From NCBI RefSeq assembly GCF_000172075.1, contig NZ_ABIC01000007.1, positions 83,019-147,018 of the forward strand: DNA of 64,000 nt, written 5' to 3'. The notes under the pieces are model-generated. The model did not search any database. It saw only the letters and a program-made list of their open reading frames with translations, and was not told where the DNA came from. Made by a program: the position numbers and the translations under genes. Shown in pieces: positions 30,136-39,927 of the stretch (position 1 is its first letter; each line of letters starts with the position of its first letter). This DNA is from Shewanella benthica KT99 (lineage in GTDB: Bacteria > Pseudomonadota > Gammaproteobacteria > Enterobacterales > Shewanellaceae).

Positions 30136-30635
30136 ATGGCCAGATATTCACAAGAACGTAAAGAAGCGATCCTTAAAAAGTTATTGCCTCCCCAAAGTAT
30201 GACTGTCGCAGAGGTCTCACAGAGTGAAGGTGTCTCATCCAAAACCTTGTATCATTGGCGCGATAAACTCAGAAAAGAAGGTCACCCGTGCCAGGTAAAA
30301 CATTAACCAGTGATGAATGGTCTGCTGAAGCTAAGCTTGCAGTCATTATCGAAACAGCCCCGATGTCAGAAGCTGAAATTAGTCAGTATTGTCGAGAAAA
30401 GGGTTTATATAGAGAGCATGTACTGGAGTGGAAGCAAGATTGTTTAGGTGGTTTTCAGTCGAGTAAATCTCAAGCTAAAGAGATAAAAATTCAGGCTAAA
30501 GCAGATAAAGCTGAGATAAAATCGTTGAAATGAGAGCTGCGATATAAAGATAAGGCGCTAGCTGAAACCGCAGCGTTATTGGTGCTCAGAAAAAAGCTCA
30601 ATGCCTTGTGGGGAGACGACAACGAGGAGAGCTAA
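30136..30635 (+). pseudogene. IS3-family transposase OrfA, frameshifted with an internal stop
   Basis: The frame from ATG 30136 encodes a helix-turn-helix start (VAEVSQSEGVSSKTLYHWRD). Near 30288 one base appears to be missing (CACCCGTG where CACCCGGTG would keep the frame), and the protein continues in the next frame as PGKTLTSDEWSAEAKLAVII. A TGA at 30531-30533 then interrupts it, probably from CGA, after which LRYKDKALAETAALLVLRKK and LNALWGDDNEES complete the usual OrfA leucine-zipper end. Two inactivating lesions mean normal OrfA/OrfAB cannot be made. Confidence 0.8.
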
Positions 30636-31690
30636 CACCGCTGGCAGAGCGCGTTAAATTAGTCGAGTTAATCCGAGAGGCTCACCATAGTGGCGCAAGG
30701 TTGGATAAAGCGTGTGAAGTCGCCTCAGTGAGTAAGCGGACTTATCGTCGTTGGTATAGCGCTGGAAAAGTACAAGCAGACCGACGGGCCACAGCCGTTA
30801 GGCCTGAGCCTGCCAATAAGCTGACAAAGCACGAACGTCAGCAAGTGTTGGATGTGTGCAATGAATCGAGGTTTGCGAGTTTACCTCCGTCGCAGATAGT
30901 GCCGACACTCCTGGATGAAGGCGTTTATATTGCTTCTGAATCAACATACTATCGCGTGCTCAAAGCCAACGAACAGGTCAATCATCGTGGCCGTAGTCGC
31001 CACATCACGGCAAGGAGTAAGCCTGAGGCTTATCAGGCTAAAGGCCCAAATGAAATTTGGTCTTGGGATATCACTTATTGCGCCTCGGTCATCAAAGGTC
31101 AGTTTTATTATCTGTATATGTTTGAAGATATTTACAGCCGTAAAATTGTTGGCTATGAAGTCCATGAGCGGGAGTGTGGTGAGCTTGCCGCCCAGCTCAT
31201 GCAACGAAACATGCTACGCGAACAATGCTTTAACCAGCCACTGGTGTTGCACTCAGATAATGGTGCGCCAATGAAGTGTCTGACCATAAAAGCTAAGCTT
31301 GAAGAGTTGGGCGTAACAGCCTCACTGAGTAGACCGAGTGTGAGTAATGACAATCCTTATTCTGAGTCATTATTTAGGACGCTCAAGTACCGACCACAAT
31401 GGCCTAGCAAAGGTTTTAATAGCCTGACAGAGACGCGTGAATGGGTTGATGATTTTATCACTTGGTACAACGATGAGCATAAACATAGCAAGCTCAATTT
31501 TGTGTCACCAGGCAAAAGACATGCGATGCAAGATAAGGATATTTTGTCCAATCGAAAAATCGTACTTGAAGCTGCGCAGGAGAGGAATCCGATGCGCTGG
31601 CCTAACGGAATTAGAAACTGTGAACCCATCGGCGCGGTAATGTTGAACCCAGATAGTGTGCCTGATGAAGAGACGGAAAAGGCAGCATAA
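30608..31690 (+). CDS. IS3-family transposase OrfB (DDE integrase core)
   Basis: The 360-codon frame carries an HTH_21-type region and an rve integrase domain. The DDE residues are visible in WSWDITY, VLHSDNGAP and DNPYSESLFRTLKYRP, and the tail has the family's TWYNDEHKHSKLNFVSPG. It overlaps the end of orfA by 28 bp. In IS3 elements OrfB is normally made as an OrfAB frameshift product, so with orfA broken this intact domain is probably not functional alone. Confidence 0.85.
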   Translation: MGRRQRGELTPLAERVKLVELIREAHHSGARLDKACEVASVSKRTYRRWYSAGKVQADRRATAVRPEPANKLTKHERQQVLDVCNESRFASLPPSQIVPTLLDEGVYIASESTYYRVLKANEQVNHRGRSRHITARSKPEAYQAKGPNEIWSWDITYCASVIKGQFYYLYMFEDIYSRKIVGYEVHERECGELAAQLMQRNMLREQCFNQPLVLHSDNGAPMKCLTIKAKLEELGVTASLSRPSVSNDNPYSESLFRTLKYRPQWPSKGFNSLTETREWVDDFITWYNDEHKHSKLNFVSPGKRHAMQDKDILSNRKIVLEAAQERNPMRWPNGIRNCEPIGAVMLNPDSVPDEETEKAA

Positions 31691-31722
31691 AATTTAAGCA
31701 AAGAGTGTCAACTACCTTGAAA

Positions 31723-32302
31723 AACACCGGAGTCGATCCAAACACAGGGAAATCCTATGAACATCGACGAGAGTGGGTTGAATCTAGGTTCATTGAACTC
31801 GTAGGGGCATTTGCTATAGATATAGCGGCTTATGCGGTGATGAGTAATCATCTACATGTGGTGTTGAGAATCGATATCGAGTCAGCAAACCGCTGGACAG
31901 ATAGAGAGGTAGTGGAGCATTGGCACCTGTTGTTTAAAGGAACTGAGCTAACTCAAAGGTTTGCTAAAGGTGAGTTAGTGGCGGAGCGAAACCTCGCACA
32001 ACTTAAGCATACGATAGCCCAATATCGAAGTAGATTAAGTGACATATCTTGCTAACGCTTTCATAAGAGTTGCGCTGCTTGAATGAGCCTATAGCGAGAA
32101 AAGCCAATGTCGAGGATAACTGTACGGGGCATTTTGGGAGGGCAGATTCAAGAGTCAGGCTTTGCTTGATGAAGCGGGCAGAATTATCCGTGATGATAAG
32201 CGAGGGGTTATTTCTGCAAGTGCAACTAAGATGTTAACCAGGCTTAATATTTCAGTTGCCGATTTAACCAGACTGACTCGAAGTTCAGCTAAGCTGGCTT
32301 AA
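31723..32302 (+). pseudogene. REP-associated tyrosine transposase (Y1/IS200-like) remnant
   Basis: Immediately after the IS right end the frame reads GVDPNTGKSYEHRREWVESR, then AAYAVMSNHLHVVLRIDIES with the HUH motif (HLH), and HTIAQYRSRLSDIS with the candidate catalytic tyrosine. The N-terminus is cut off by the IS. A stop arises near 32055; other frames continue the protein as CLNEPIARKANVEDNCTGHF and FKSQALLDEAGRIIRD, with TKMLTRLNISVADLTRLTRS at the end. The gene has therefore lost its start, suffered frameshifts and probably an internal deletion. It resembles the single-copy RAYT proteins that mobilise REP palindromes. Confidence 0.82.
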
Positions 32303-32317
32303 CCCATTTTTCAGTCA

Positions 32318-32346
32318 TAAAAACCGCCAACTAGGGCGGTTTTTAT
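32318..32346. terminator. bidirectional intrinsic terminator
   Basis: AAAACCGCC/GGCGGTTTT forms a stem with A-rich and T-rich flanks on both sides. It can end the transposase-side transcript on the plus strand and the EEP-family gene on the minus strand. Confidence 0.85.
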
Positions 32347-32396
32347 TTATGCTCTCTGAATAAAGCACTTATTCTTGTGCTTTCAAAGTGAGCTAA

Positions 32397-33791
32397 TTAC
32401 AGCTCGACTTCAATCCATACCAAACGGTGATCGGAAGAGATATCTTTGCCGTTGCCCCATTTTCCGACACGCTCATCATTCATTAGCATGTAACCGTCTT
32501 CGAAACTTGCAGGCCAAAATACGCCTGAGTCTATGATGTTAAGATCGTTTGACGGAATTGCATGATCGACACGTAAACCGAAGGTGCTGGTAACACGATC
32601 CGGGTAAGTATTCTCTTTACAAGTACCTAATGCATAACACTCAGTAGAACCTAGGCTGTTTGGTGCGTAAACACCATCGGTAGCCAGTACGTTTACACGT
32701 TCATGATTTATTAGGTTTTTAATTGAATCGAGGAAGCCATCACCATTTTCAGGGTCGGCGTTAAGATCGCCCATGACGACGAAAGAAGCATCTAGCCCTA
32801 AGCCGCCTTCGACGCCTGCATCATCATAGATGTAGTCGGCATTAGATACATAGTCACTCCAGAATTGAATTTCGGCACGGTTAAGCAACTTGTTGTTCTG
32901 TGTGAGCGTATCAAAAACGGGTGGCGTTGGATGAGAAAGCAGTAAGTGAACCACTTTTTCGCCATCGGCAGTAGGGATTAGGATAGGTGCATCCACATGG
33001 TTTTTAGAAGACAGTGGCTTTTCGGCCCAAGCTTCTGCCGTGTACCATTCATCGCCACACTTCATGCCTTGTGGGATTGAATATTTTTCGTCATCGCAGT
33101 TAGTGATGGTTGGGTTGGTCTCACCCGGCATGTCTTTCCACTTGAAGGTTTGGAAAGTACGTATGTTATCTGTATCGATTGGATACTGAGACAGTAAACC
33201 AAAGGCATATTGACCATGGTAGAAACCGAAGCCCCAAGCATCGCCTGGTAGTGCTACAGTTCCGTTACGGTCTAGATCGAATTCGCTGAGCAGACCTGTG
33301 TTGGTTGAGAAGTTTTCGGAATAAGCGAATTGAATGGGTTCGAGCATCTTCTTCTCAGCAGAAGTCGTGCCTAGGCCATTTTGTGGTACCGCTAGATAGT
33401 TTAAGCGAAAACCTTTGATAGCGTCTTGATTCTCACCCATGCCATCGTTGTTAAATTCGCCCATCATCAATACTGCCGGACGTTCAGTCTGGATTATAGC
33501 GGCGACGTTACGGATCTGAATGACTTTTTCAACCACTTTAAGTTCGTCTTCAGTTAAGGTTTCATCGAACCACTTCTCCATTAACTCATTTTGCTCAGGA
33601 GCGGTTAAAGCCATCTCTGCTGCTAGTTGTTCGAAGCTGCTGCGATCGAATGATAAGTTATATGTACCGAAGCGAACATGAGTGCTATCCGGTGTTGGTT
33701 CAACGGGGTTGTTGATAATGGTTTCGTCATTACATCCTGATAATAACGCAATCGAGATCGCAGCCGCAGCCGCAGTTTTTAGAAAATTCAT
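32397..33791 (-). CDS. endonuclease/exonuclease/phosphatase-family lipoprotein
   Basis: The 464-residue protein has a lipoprotein signal (AAAAAISIALLSGC, Cys about 20), so it is probably anchored in a membrane facing the periplasm or outside. The EEP fold is shown by FGTYNLSFDR, MMGEFNNDGMGEN, a central LLLSHPTPPVF, the metal-binding VMGDLNADPENGDG, DHAIPSNDL and the final SSDHRLVWIEVEL. Enzymes of this fold cleave phosphodiesters or phosphomonoesters. Exported members often act as nucleases or phosphatases for phosphate scavenging; the true substrate is unknown here. Confidence 0.85.
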   Translation of the reverse strand: MNFLKTAAAAAISIALLSGCNDETIINNPVEPTPDSTHVRFGTYNLSFDRSSFEQLAAEMALTAPEQNELMEKWFDETLTEDELKVVEKVIQIRNVAAIIQTERPAVLMMGEFNNDGMGENQDAIKGFRLNYLAVPQNGLGTTSAEKKMLEPIQFAYSENFSTNTGLLSEFDLDRNGTVALPGDAWGFGFYHGQYAFGLLSQYPIDTDNIRTFQTFKWKDMPGETNPTITNCDDEKYSIPQGMKCGDEWYTAEAWAEKPLSSKNHVDAPILIPTADGEKVVHLLLSHPTPPVFDTLTQNNKLLNRAEIQFWSDYVSNADYIYDDAGVEGGLGLDASFVVMGDLNADPENGDGFLDSIKNLINHERVNVLATDGVYAPNSLGSTECYALGTCKENTYPDRVTSTFGLRVDHAIPSNDLNIIDSGVFWPASFEDGYMLMNDERVGKWGNGKDISSDHRLVWIEVEL

Positions 33792-34078
33792 ATTTTGTGA
33801 CCCATCATAATTATTATGTTGAGCTCATTTATTTGAGCTTCGATAGGATTCTATACAGGTGTCCAATAATTGGATATGAAACAGATCAAATAATGAGTTC
33901 AATCGCACTGTTTTTGAACGTATGTTGCGGCCATTGCTTGGTTAAGTATCTGAATTGTGGCCTTGAGCCTTGATCTTGAACGGAAAGTCGAGGGAACTTT
34001 GTAACAGACGTTGAGACTTGCAGGATTAATTATTACACTGGATGGCTAGTTTACTTCTAACTTGTTCTGGGCCTTAAG

Positions 34079-35137
34079 ATGATCATTAAGCCAATTGCCA
34101 CCAATGTTATTACCGGTTTTCTAGGGGTTGGCAAGACCACGCTAATCAAGCGTCTGTTAGCCGATAAACCAGTGAATGAGAAATGGGCCGTGCTAGTCAA
34201 TGAATTTGGTGAAGTGGGCATAGATGCCGCTTTGCTGGGCGGCAGCGGTGAAGGAGTGGAGATCCGTGAAGTGGCTGGTGGATGTATGTGCTGCGCTGCG
34301 GGTGTGCCTATGCAGGTTGCCATCAATCAGCTTATTGCCAAGGCAAAGCCAGATAGATTGCTGATAGAACCGACGGGATTGGGCCATCCCAGAGAAGTGC
34401 TTAAGCTACTCAGTGAGCCTCACTATCAAAATGTGATTAAATTAAAATCCACCCTGTGTCTGGTGGATGCCAGAAAAGTCACCGATGCACGCTATCGCGA
34501 ACATGATATTTTCAATCAGCAACTCGAGGTCGCGGATATCATATTGGCGACTAAGGCCGACCTCTATACCCGGGATAGTCTGTCTGATCTTAAAGAATAT
34601 TTGCAGCAGAAAATCCTGCAGCAGCCGTATTTCAACAAAGAGAGCAGCTTACTCACAGTCAGTATGGCAGGGGCCGATTTTACGGCATTGCCTCGAGAGT
34701 TAATGGCATTGTTAAATGAACCAGCGGTCATACCTGCAGTAAAGCCCAGTAAGCCAGCATCCTTGTTAACACCTAAAACCAGTGTGTTTGAGCTGGATTA
34801 TAGTGCCGATGTATTGGAGTTTGATGAGCGTGGCATGGTGTCTAAATCAAATGTGGGCGAGGGAGCTTATAGCTGTGGCTGGGTATTTGACCCAAGTTAT
34901 GAATTTAACTTCGATGAGCTTCTGGTTTGGGTGAAAAGCTTAGAGGTATTACGCTTTAAAGCCGTGGTGATTACCGATGAGGGTATTGCCGGAATTAATC
35001 TGGTTGATGGCGAGATGACGATTACCGAGCTAGATGATGTGATGGACTCCCGACTCGAGCTTATCAGTTTGTCGCGGATAAATGCTAAGGTGATAGAAGC
35101 TAAGCTCTTGAGCCTATCGAGTCGGCTGACATTTTAA
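34079..35137 (+). CDS. CobW/G3E-family GTPase (YeiR-like zinc chaperone)
   Basis: G3E GTPases move zinc or other metals to target proteins. The 352-residue protein has the Walker A GFLGVGKTTLIKRLL near residue 12, the metal-binding GGCMCC at about residue 65, and the guanine-specificity region ATKAD. The Walker B/switch is LLIEPTGLGHP, which is closer to YeiR than to YjiA. A CobW C-terminal domain covers the last ~100 residues. The start ATG matches the conserved N-terminus. It stands alone; no Zur-like operator was identified. Confidence 0.88.
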   Translation: MIIKPIATNVITGFLGVGKTTLIKRLLADKPVNEKWAVLVNEFGEVGIDAALLGGSGEGVEIREVAGGCMCCAAGVPMQVAINQLIAKAKPDRLLIEPTGLGHPREVLKLLSEPHYQNVIKLKSTLCLVDARKVTDARYREHDIFNQQLEVADIILATKADLYTRDSLSDLKEYLQQKILQQPYFNKESSLLTVSMAGADFTALPRELMALLNEPAVIPAVKPSKPASLLTPKTSVFELDYSADVLEFDERGMVSKSNVGEGAYSCGWVFDPSYEFNFDELLVWVKSLEVLRFKAVVITDEGIAGINLVDGEMTITELDDVMDSRLELISLSRINAKVIEAKLLSLSSRLTF

Positions 35138-35294
35138 AGTATCCCCTTTAATTTAAAGTAGATAACGACAATGTATCCATGATGTTATAAATGTATCGTT
35201 CGGGTTACTTGTGCTGGTATCGATAAAGGTATTCAGCTAGTGTGAATTTAATGGGGCATATTTACCCATTTCATTTACCTGTGTATAAATATGG

Positions 35295-36135
35295 ATGTTT
35301 ATTATGTCGCAATTTCCCCTCTCTCTAAAGCCAAGCTTGTCAGTCTTTCTCTGCTACTCGCTCCCTAGTTACATATTATCGGCAACAGCATCAAGTGTAG
35401 AGCTCAGCAAAACTAGTTTGGCTAGGGTTTCCAACAGTACCGCTAACTTTAGTGCAAGTTATAGCGCGTATCAGCAAGCTGTTACAGACAATAATGATGC
35501 CGATATATTTAAATATTCGGCTGAGTCATATGAATTAGGACGCAAAAAGTTTGGCGATAAGAGCTTAGATACCGCCAATCTGGCGCTCAATTATGCGGCG
35601 GCTTTGGAGCTGCAAGATAAGAGTCTAGGCGAGAATGCAATCAATGAGCCTAGAGAGCAGGCTCATCAACTTTACCTTACAGCCTTGGCTATTTATGAAG
35701 TTGAATATGGTGATGATGGCGTCGATGTTCTCGATCCCTTGCTTGGTGCGGCGATAACCAATTCAAAACTTAAGCTTGCCAGATCACAACTCAGGCAAGC
35801 GGTAGAGATAGCCGCAGACAGTGAACGCCCGCTTCTGTTAGCCAGTGTCCTGATGAGCGCGTTTAATGAACTTAAAAACACGGAATATTATGATCGCAGA
35901 GTGCGTGATTATGCCTTGAACTCCTTCGAGATATATCAGCAGGAATTACCGCCAAATGCGCTTAAAAGAGTGGAGGCGACCTATATTGTGGGAATGATCT
36001 GGCTGGCAGAAAACAGGGAGAGCAAAGCGATTCCACTTTTTGAAGAAGTGGCGCTATGCGCTTAAATTTGTCGATGGTAAAGCGGTTGCGGCCGAGAGTC
36101 GGGTTTAGTTAGATTTTACCTTATATCAACCCTAA
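35295..36135 (+). pseudogene. TPR protein with TonB C-terminal-like tail, internally deleted
   Basis: The open frame gives a secretion signal and tetratricopeptide-like helices (SAESYELGRKKFGDKSLDTA, and AHQLYLTALAIYEVEYGDDG). It runs out at FEEVALCA near 36065. In the next frame the sequence continues as WRYALKFVDGKAVAAESRV, stop, LDFTLYQP and stop at 36135. That string is the closing part of a TonB C-terminal domain, whose normal form has a residue such as Gln where TAG now stands. The region between the TPRs and this tail is missing. An internal deletion, frameshift and nonsense codon make it a pseudogene. Confidence 0.75.
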
Positions 36136-36156
36136 CTTTTCTCAGATGAGATAAAG

Positions 36157-36188
36157 AAATGGCCTGAATTTAATCCAGGCCATTTTTC
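36157..36188. terminator. bidirectional terminator between the TPR pseudogene and nadK
   Basis: AAATGGCCTG/CAGGCCATTT makes a perfect 10-bp stem flanked by A's and T's. It lies between convergent genes and suits both. Confidence 0.85.
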
Positions 36189-36208
36189 ATATATCTGATA
36201 ATTAATCG

Positions 36209-37087
36209 CTAGAAGAGTTTACTTCCCCAGCCTAACTTGCTTCTGAGTACGTGGAAGTAATTATGCCCCTTGGGGTGTACCAGCCTGAGTCGCTCATGAC
36301 TGCGCTTGATTAATATCTCGTCACCGGGAAGGACAGGTAAGGCAACGTGTCCATCACAGCTCACCTCTAAACTGTCCCCATTGTCGGGTGAGACAACTAA
36401 CTTAATCTTGCTACAAGCATCGACTACTATGGGCCGGCAAGAGAGTGTGTGGGGAAACATGGGTACCAGTATCAAGGCTTCGAGATTGGGTGTCAGTATG
36501 GCCCCTCCAGCGGAAAGTGAATAGGCTGTGGATCCGGTCGGTGTCGACACTATCATGCCATCGGCACGTTGACTGTACATGAAAACATCATCGATATAGA
36601 CCTCAAATTCTATCATATGAGCGACTTTACCCGGATGCAACACGGCCTCGTTGACGGCGGTATTACTGGACTTCATATGGCCGTGGCGATGAACCTGAGC
36701 TTCGATCAAGAAACGAAACTCAGTTTCGAAGCTGCCATCGAGCACTTCGCCCAAAGCGTTCTCGAAAGAATCGGGAGGAAGGTCAGTTAGAAACCCCAGG
36801 TTACCGCGGTTGACACCGATAACACCTATGTTGAATCTGGCAAGTACTCGAGCGGCACCTAACATATTACCATCACCGCCAACGACGATGGCTAAGTCAC
36901 ATCGCTCACCTAATTCGAGTAGATCGACTGATTCACATTGAGGGGCAATCTCGGCGGCGACTCTTTCTTCTACCAAGATATCGAAACCTTGCATAGACAG
37001 CCAATGGTGTAAGCGCTTCAGAGTTAAGTGAGTGCCGTGATGGTTTGGCTTTCCAATCAGGCCGATAGTTTGAAATGTTTTAGGCAT
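36209..37087 (-). CDS. nadK: NAD kinase
   Basis: NadK phosphorylates NAD to NADP in the cytoplasm. The 292-residue protein shows the GGDG motif in [15 protein letters not shown], then [16 protein letters not shown] and the conserved [13 protein letters not shown] that binds NAD. It is divergent from grpE, the standard arrangement in gammaproteobacteria. The ribosome binding site is weak. Confidence 0.96.
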   Translation of the reverse strand: MPKTFQTIGLIGKPNHHGTHLTLKRLHHWLSMQGFDILVEERVAAEIAPQCESVDLLELGERCDLAIVVGGDGNMLGAARVLARFNIGVIGVNRGNLGFLTDLPPDSFENALGEVLDGSFETEFRFLIEAQVHRHGHMKSSNTAVNEAVLHPGKVAHMIEFEVYIDDVFMYSQRADGMIVSTPTGSTAYSLSAGGAILTPNLEALILVPMFPHTLSCRPIVVDACSKIKLVVSPDNGDSLEVSCDGHVALPVLPGDEILIKRSHERLRLVHPKGHNYFHVLRSKLGWGSKLF

Positions 37088-37102
37088 AATTATCTGCTAG
37101 GG

Positions 37103-37131
37103 CTTGAATCCGGTAATTTGATCCCCATAAT
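37103..37131 (+). promoter_or_regulatory. sigma-32 (heat-shock) promoter of grpE
   Basis: CTTGAAT and CCCCATAAT are separated by 13 bp, a near-consensus RpoH promoter (CTTGAAA, 13-15 bp, CCCCATnTA). It lies about 100 bp before the grpE start codon and points toward it. Confidence 0.8.
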
Positions 37132-37228
37132 ATGTTCAAACAACTTGGTGTGCGGGAACGAGCATTTTCAAGTTAATTGAGTATATGCCCAGAGCATGCA
37201 GAAACAAAGCATTATAGCTGGAGTAAGA

Positions 37229-37858
37229 ATGAGCAACGAATCGAGTAAAGCGGAACAAGAACAAGTCGATACTGTGGTAGAAGGTGAAATTCTAACTACT
37301 GATGAAGCTGAAACTGGCACAGATGAAGCCGGTTTGATGGATGAGTTAACCCAAGCCAATTTCCGCATTGAAGAATTAGAGCAGGCACTCGCCGAGTCTC
37401 AAACTAAAGTCGAGGAGCAGGTAGACTCTGTGACTCGCGCTGCAGCATCGGAGGCCAATATTCGACGTCGTGCAGCTCAAGATGTTGAGAAGGCGCGTAA
37501 GTTTGCTCTGGAGAAGTTTGCCAATGAGCTACTTCCAGTGATCGATAATATGGAGCGTGCGCTTGAGGGTACAGATGCAGAAGCCGAAGAGGCTAAGGCT
37601 ATCTATGAAGGCGTTGAGCTGACACTCAAGAATTTTATCTCTACCGTAGATAAGTTCGGTCTGAAAGTGATAGACCCACAAGGTGAAGCTTTCAACCCTG
37701 AGCATCATCAGGCTATCGGCATGCAGCCTAGCCCAGATTTCCCGGAAAATACGGTAATGATGGTTATGCAGAAAGGTTACATCTTGAATGACCGTCTATT
37801 GCGTCCTGCTATGGTGATGGTGTCTCAAGGTGGTGGCTCGGTAGATACCAAGGCGTAA
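37229..37858 (+). CDS. grpE: nucleotide exchange factor GrpE
   Basis: GrpE releases ADP from DnaK during protein folding. The 209-residue protein has an acidic N-terminal tail, a long coiled coil (about residues 40-90) and the beta domain with [20 protein letters not shown] and [20 protein letters not shown]. An upstream in-frame start at 37196 is possible, but ATG 37229 is preferred because GGAG lies just before it and [10 protein letters not shown] resembles other GrpE starts. The heat-shock promoter upstream and the perfect terminator downstream suggest a single-gene unit. Confidence 0.96.
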   Translation: MSNESSKAEQEQVDTVVEGEILTTDEAETGTDEAGLMDELTQANFRIEELEQALAESQTKVEEQVDSVTRAAASEANIRRRAAQDVEKARKFALEKFANELLPVIDNMERALEGTDAEAEEAKAIYEGVELTLKNFISTVDKFGLKVIDPQGEAFNPEHHQAIGMQPSPDFPENTVMMVMQKGYILNDRLLRPAMVMVSQGGGSVDTKA

Positions 37859-37884
37859 TGTTAGAAGTTCCTAGGTACTAGGTA

Positions 37885-37919
37885 CACAAAAAAGACTGCA
37901 ATTGCAGTCTTTTTTGTGT
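37885..37919 (+). terminator. intrinsic terminator after grpE
   Basis: A near-perfect palindrome (GACTGCAATTGCAGTC flanked by A6 and T6) gives a strong hairpin 27 bp after grpE. It works in both directions and also faces dxs. Confidence 0.92.
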
Positions 37920-37932
37920 CTGGAACACTTAT

Positions 37933-38014
37933 GTATATTTCCCATGGGTCAAAGATGCTCCAGGCATCTAGATGACATTTCCTCCATCCCTGGAGGTCAT
38001 AGATAGAAATATAC
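37933..38014. repeat. nested-hairpin intergenic repeat
   Basis: Outer arms GTATATTTC and GAAATATAC enclose two inner hairpins: GATG/CATC, and ATGAC-CTCC paired with GGAG-GTCAT. ATTTCCCAT and ATGGGTCA also occur in the extra DNA of the MITE copy at 50601-51125, which suggests a common repeat family. Confidence 0.55.
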
Positions 38015-38040
38015 GTTTGTTTTCAATATACCAATCAAGT

Positions 38041-39906
38041 CTATTTAAGATACTCTTCTATCTGTGCAAGAATTCCTGCACTGTCGAGTCTTAGATCGGC
38101 CAAGATCTCTTTCTGTTCGCCATGCTTAATAAATTCATCAGGTAGGCCTATTTGCAACACAGGCATAGGACGTTTCAGTCGTTGCAGTTCCTCTAATACT
38201 CCGGAACCCGCGCCGCCCATGATGGCATTTTCTTCTACCGTGACGAGTAGATCATGGCTGTCGCTAAGTTGTTTGATCAGCTCAATATCCAGGGGTTTAA
38301 CGAAGCGCATATCGGCGACTGTGGCATCGAGAGATTCGGCTGCGATCAAGCTATTGGCTAAGAGTGTGCCGAAGTTGAGTATGGCAATCTTAGTGCCTTG
38401 TCGTTTGATCAGCCCCTTGCCTATCGGCAGGGCCGTCATCTCTTCGACTTGTGGTTCACCCGTGGCGCTTCCTCGAGGGTAACGCACCGCAGTAGGACCG
38501 TCTTTATAGCAGTAACCTGTGTAGAGCATCTGACGACATTCATTTTCATCGGATGGCGCCATGATGACCATGTTGGGTATGGTGCGCATAAAGCTCAGAT
38601 CGAAGGCGCCCTGGTGAGTTGGGCCATCGGCTCCCACTATACCACCACGGTCTATAGCAAACAGTACCGGGAGTTTCTGCAACGCAACGTCGTGTATCAG
38701 CTGGTCGTAACCTCGCTGAAGGAACGTCGAGTAGATAGCGACAACGGGCTTGAGTCCTTCACAGGCAAAGCCTGCAGCGAGAGTGACGGCATGTTGCTCG
38801 GCGATAGCGGCGTCGAAATACTGCTTGGGGAATCGCTGAGAAAATTCAACCATGCCTGAGCCTTCGCGCATCGCGGGGGTGATGCCAAGTACCTTGTCAT
38901 CTTGCTCCGATATATCACACAGCCATTTTCCAAACACTTGTGAAAAGGTCGGATTACTAGGCTTGGATGCTGGCTTCTCGAACGTCGATGGATCGAACTT
39001 AGGCACGGCGTGCCAGCCGATAGGATCTTTTTCAGCAGGTTCATAACCACGACCTTTCTTGGTCATGATATGCAAAATTTGTGGTCCTGATAGATTACGC
39101 ATATTGCGCATCGTCTCGACCAGAGCATCGATATCGTGGCCATCGATTGGGCCGATATAGTTGAAGCCGAGTTCTTCAAACATGGTGCCGGGGACGACCA
39201 TGCCTTTGAGGTGCTCCTCGGTGCGCTTTGCCATCTCCTTGATGACAGGCATACCCTGAAGAACCTTCTTACTGCCTTCTCTAATCGTGGTGTACAGTCG
39301 GCCTGACATAAGCTGGGCCAGGTGATTATTGAGTGCGCCCACATTCTCTGAGATCGACATCTCATTATCGTTAAGCACGACTAGCATGTCATTGTGCAGA
39401 TCGCCAGCGTGGTTCATTGCTTCAAATACCATTCCCCCCGTCATGGCGCCATCACCTATGACAGCCACGACTTTTCGTCCGGCCTGCTCTTTCTCTGCGG
39501 CAACGGCCATAGCCAATGCCGCACTGATCGATGTACCCGAGTGACCGACGCTGAAGATATCGTACTCACTCTCTTCACGCCATGGGAAAGGATGAATTCC
39601 CCCTTTTTGACGTATGGTATGCATTCTGTCACGGCGTCCGGTCAAGATCTTATGCGGGTAAGCCTGGTGGCCTACATCCCAGATAAGACGATCGAAGGGC
39701 GTATTATAGACGTAATGAAGGGCCACAGTGAGCTCAACCGTACCTAGTCCGGAAGCGAAGTGACCACTTGATCTAGCCACAGATTTAAGCAGAAAGCTTC
39801 TTAATTCGTCGGCCAATTGTGGCAACAAGGCTTGAGGAAGCAGTCTTAGCTCATCTGGGGTATTAGCCTGTGCAAGCACAGGGTATTGGGAAATATCCAA
39901 ACTCAT
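38041..39906 (-). CDS. dxs: 1-deoxy-D-xylulose-5-phosphate synthase
   Basis: Dxs joins pyruvate and glyceraldehyde-3-phosphate using thiamine diphosphate, the first step of the MEP isoprenoid pathway. The 621-residue protein carries [18 protein letters not shown], the ThDP motif [19 protein letters not shown] with [15 protein letters not shown], and the transketolase-like [20 protein letters not shown]. Length is normal. It is the last gene of xseB-ispA-dxs on the minus strand, 21 bp after ispA. Confidence 0.97.
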   Translation of the reverse strand: MSLDISQYPVLAQANTPDELRLLPQALLPQLADELRSFLLKSVARSSGHFASGLGTVELTVALHYVYNTPFDRLIWDVGHQAYPHKILTGRRDRMHTIRQKGGIHPFPWREESEYDIFSVGHSGTSISAALAMAVAAEKEQAGRKVVAVIGDGAMTGGMVFEAMNHAGDLHNDMLVVLNDNEMSISENVGALNNHLAQLMSGRLYTTIREGSKKVLQGMPVIKEMAKRTEEHLKGMVVPGTMFEELGFNYIGPIDGHDIDALVETMRNMRNLSGPQILHIMTKKGRGYEPAEKDPIGWHAVPKFDPSTFEKPASKPSNPTFSQVFGKWLCDISEQDDKVLGITPAMREGSGMVEFSQRFPKQYFDAAIAEQHAVTLAAGFACEGLKPVVAIYSTFLQRGYDQLIHDVALQKLPVLFAIDRGGIVGADGPTHQGAFDLSFMRTIPNMVIMAPSDENECRQMLYTGYCYKDGPTAVRYPRGSATGEPQVEEMTALPIGKGLIKRQGTKIAILNFGTLLANSLIAAESLDATVADMRFVKPLDIELIKQLSDSHDLLVTVEENAIMGGAGSGVLEELQRLKRPMPVLQIGLPDEFIKHGEQKEILADLRLDSAGILAQIEEYLK

Positions 39907-39927
39907 CGAGATACATTGTCTCTTTTA

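Larger units (their letters stand above)
30064..31722 (+). mobile_element. IS3-family insertion sequence with decayed orfA
   Basis: Imperfect inverted ends flank two transposase frames. The left end reads TGTCAGGATAGTTGTCACC; the right end, read on the opposite strand, is TTTCAAGGTAGTTGACACT, identical at 14 of 19 positions. The order orfA then orfB with a short overlap, and a DDE integrase core in orfB, is the IS3 pattern. No target duplication is seen, and the two flanks belong to different genes, so the locus was rearranged after insertion. Confidence 0.85.

Noticed and set aside
37933..38014. Possible CRISPR-like or attenuator structure.
   Set aside because: There is one copy only, no spacer array and no leader peptide. 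It is better described as an intergenic hairpin repeat.
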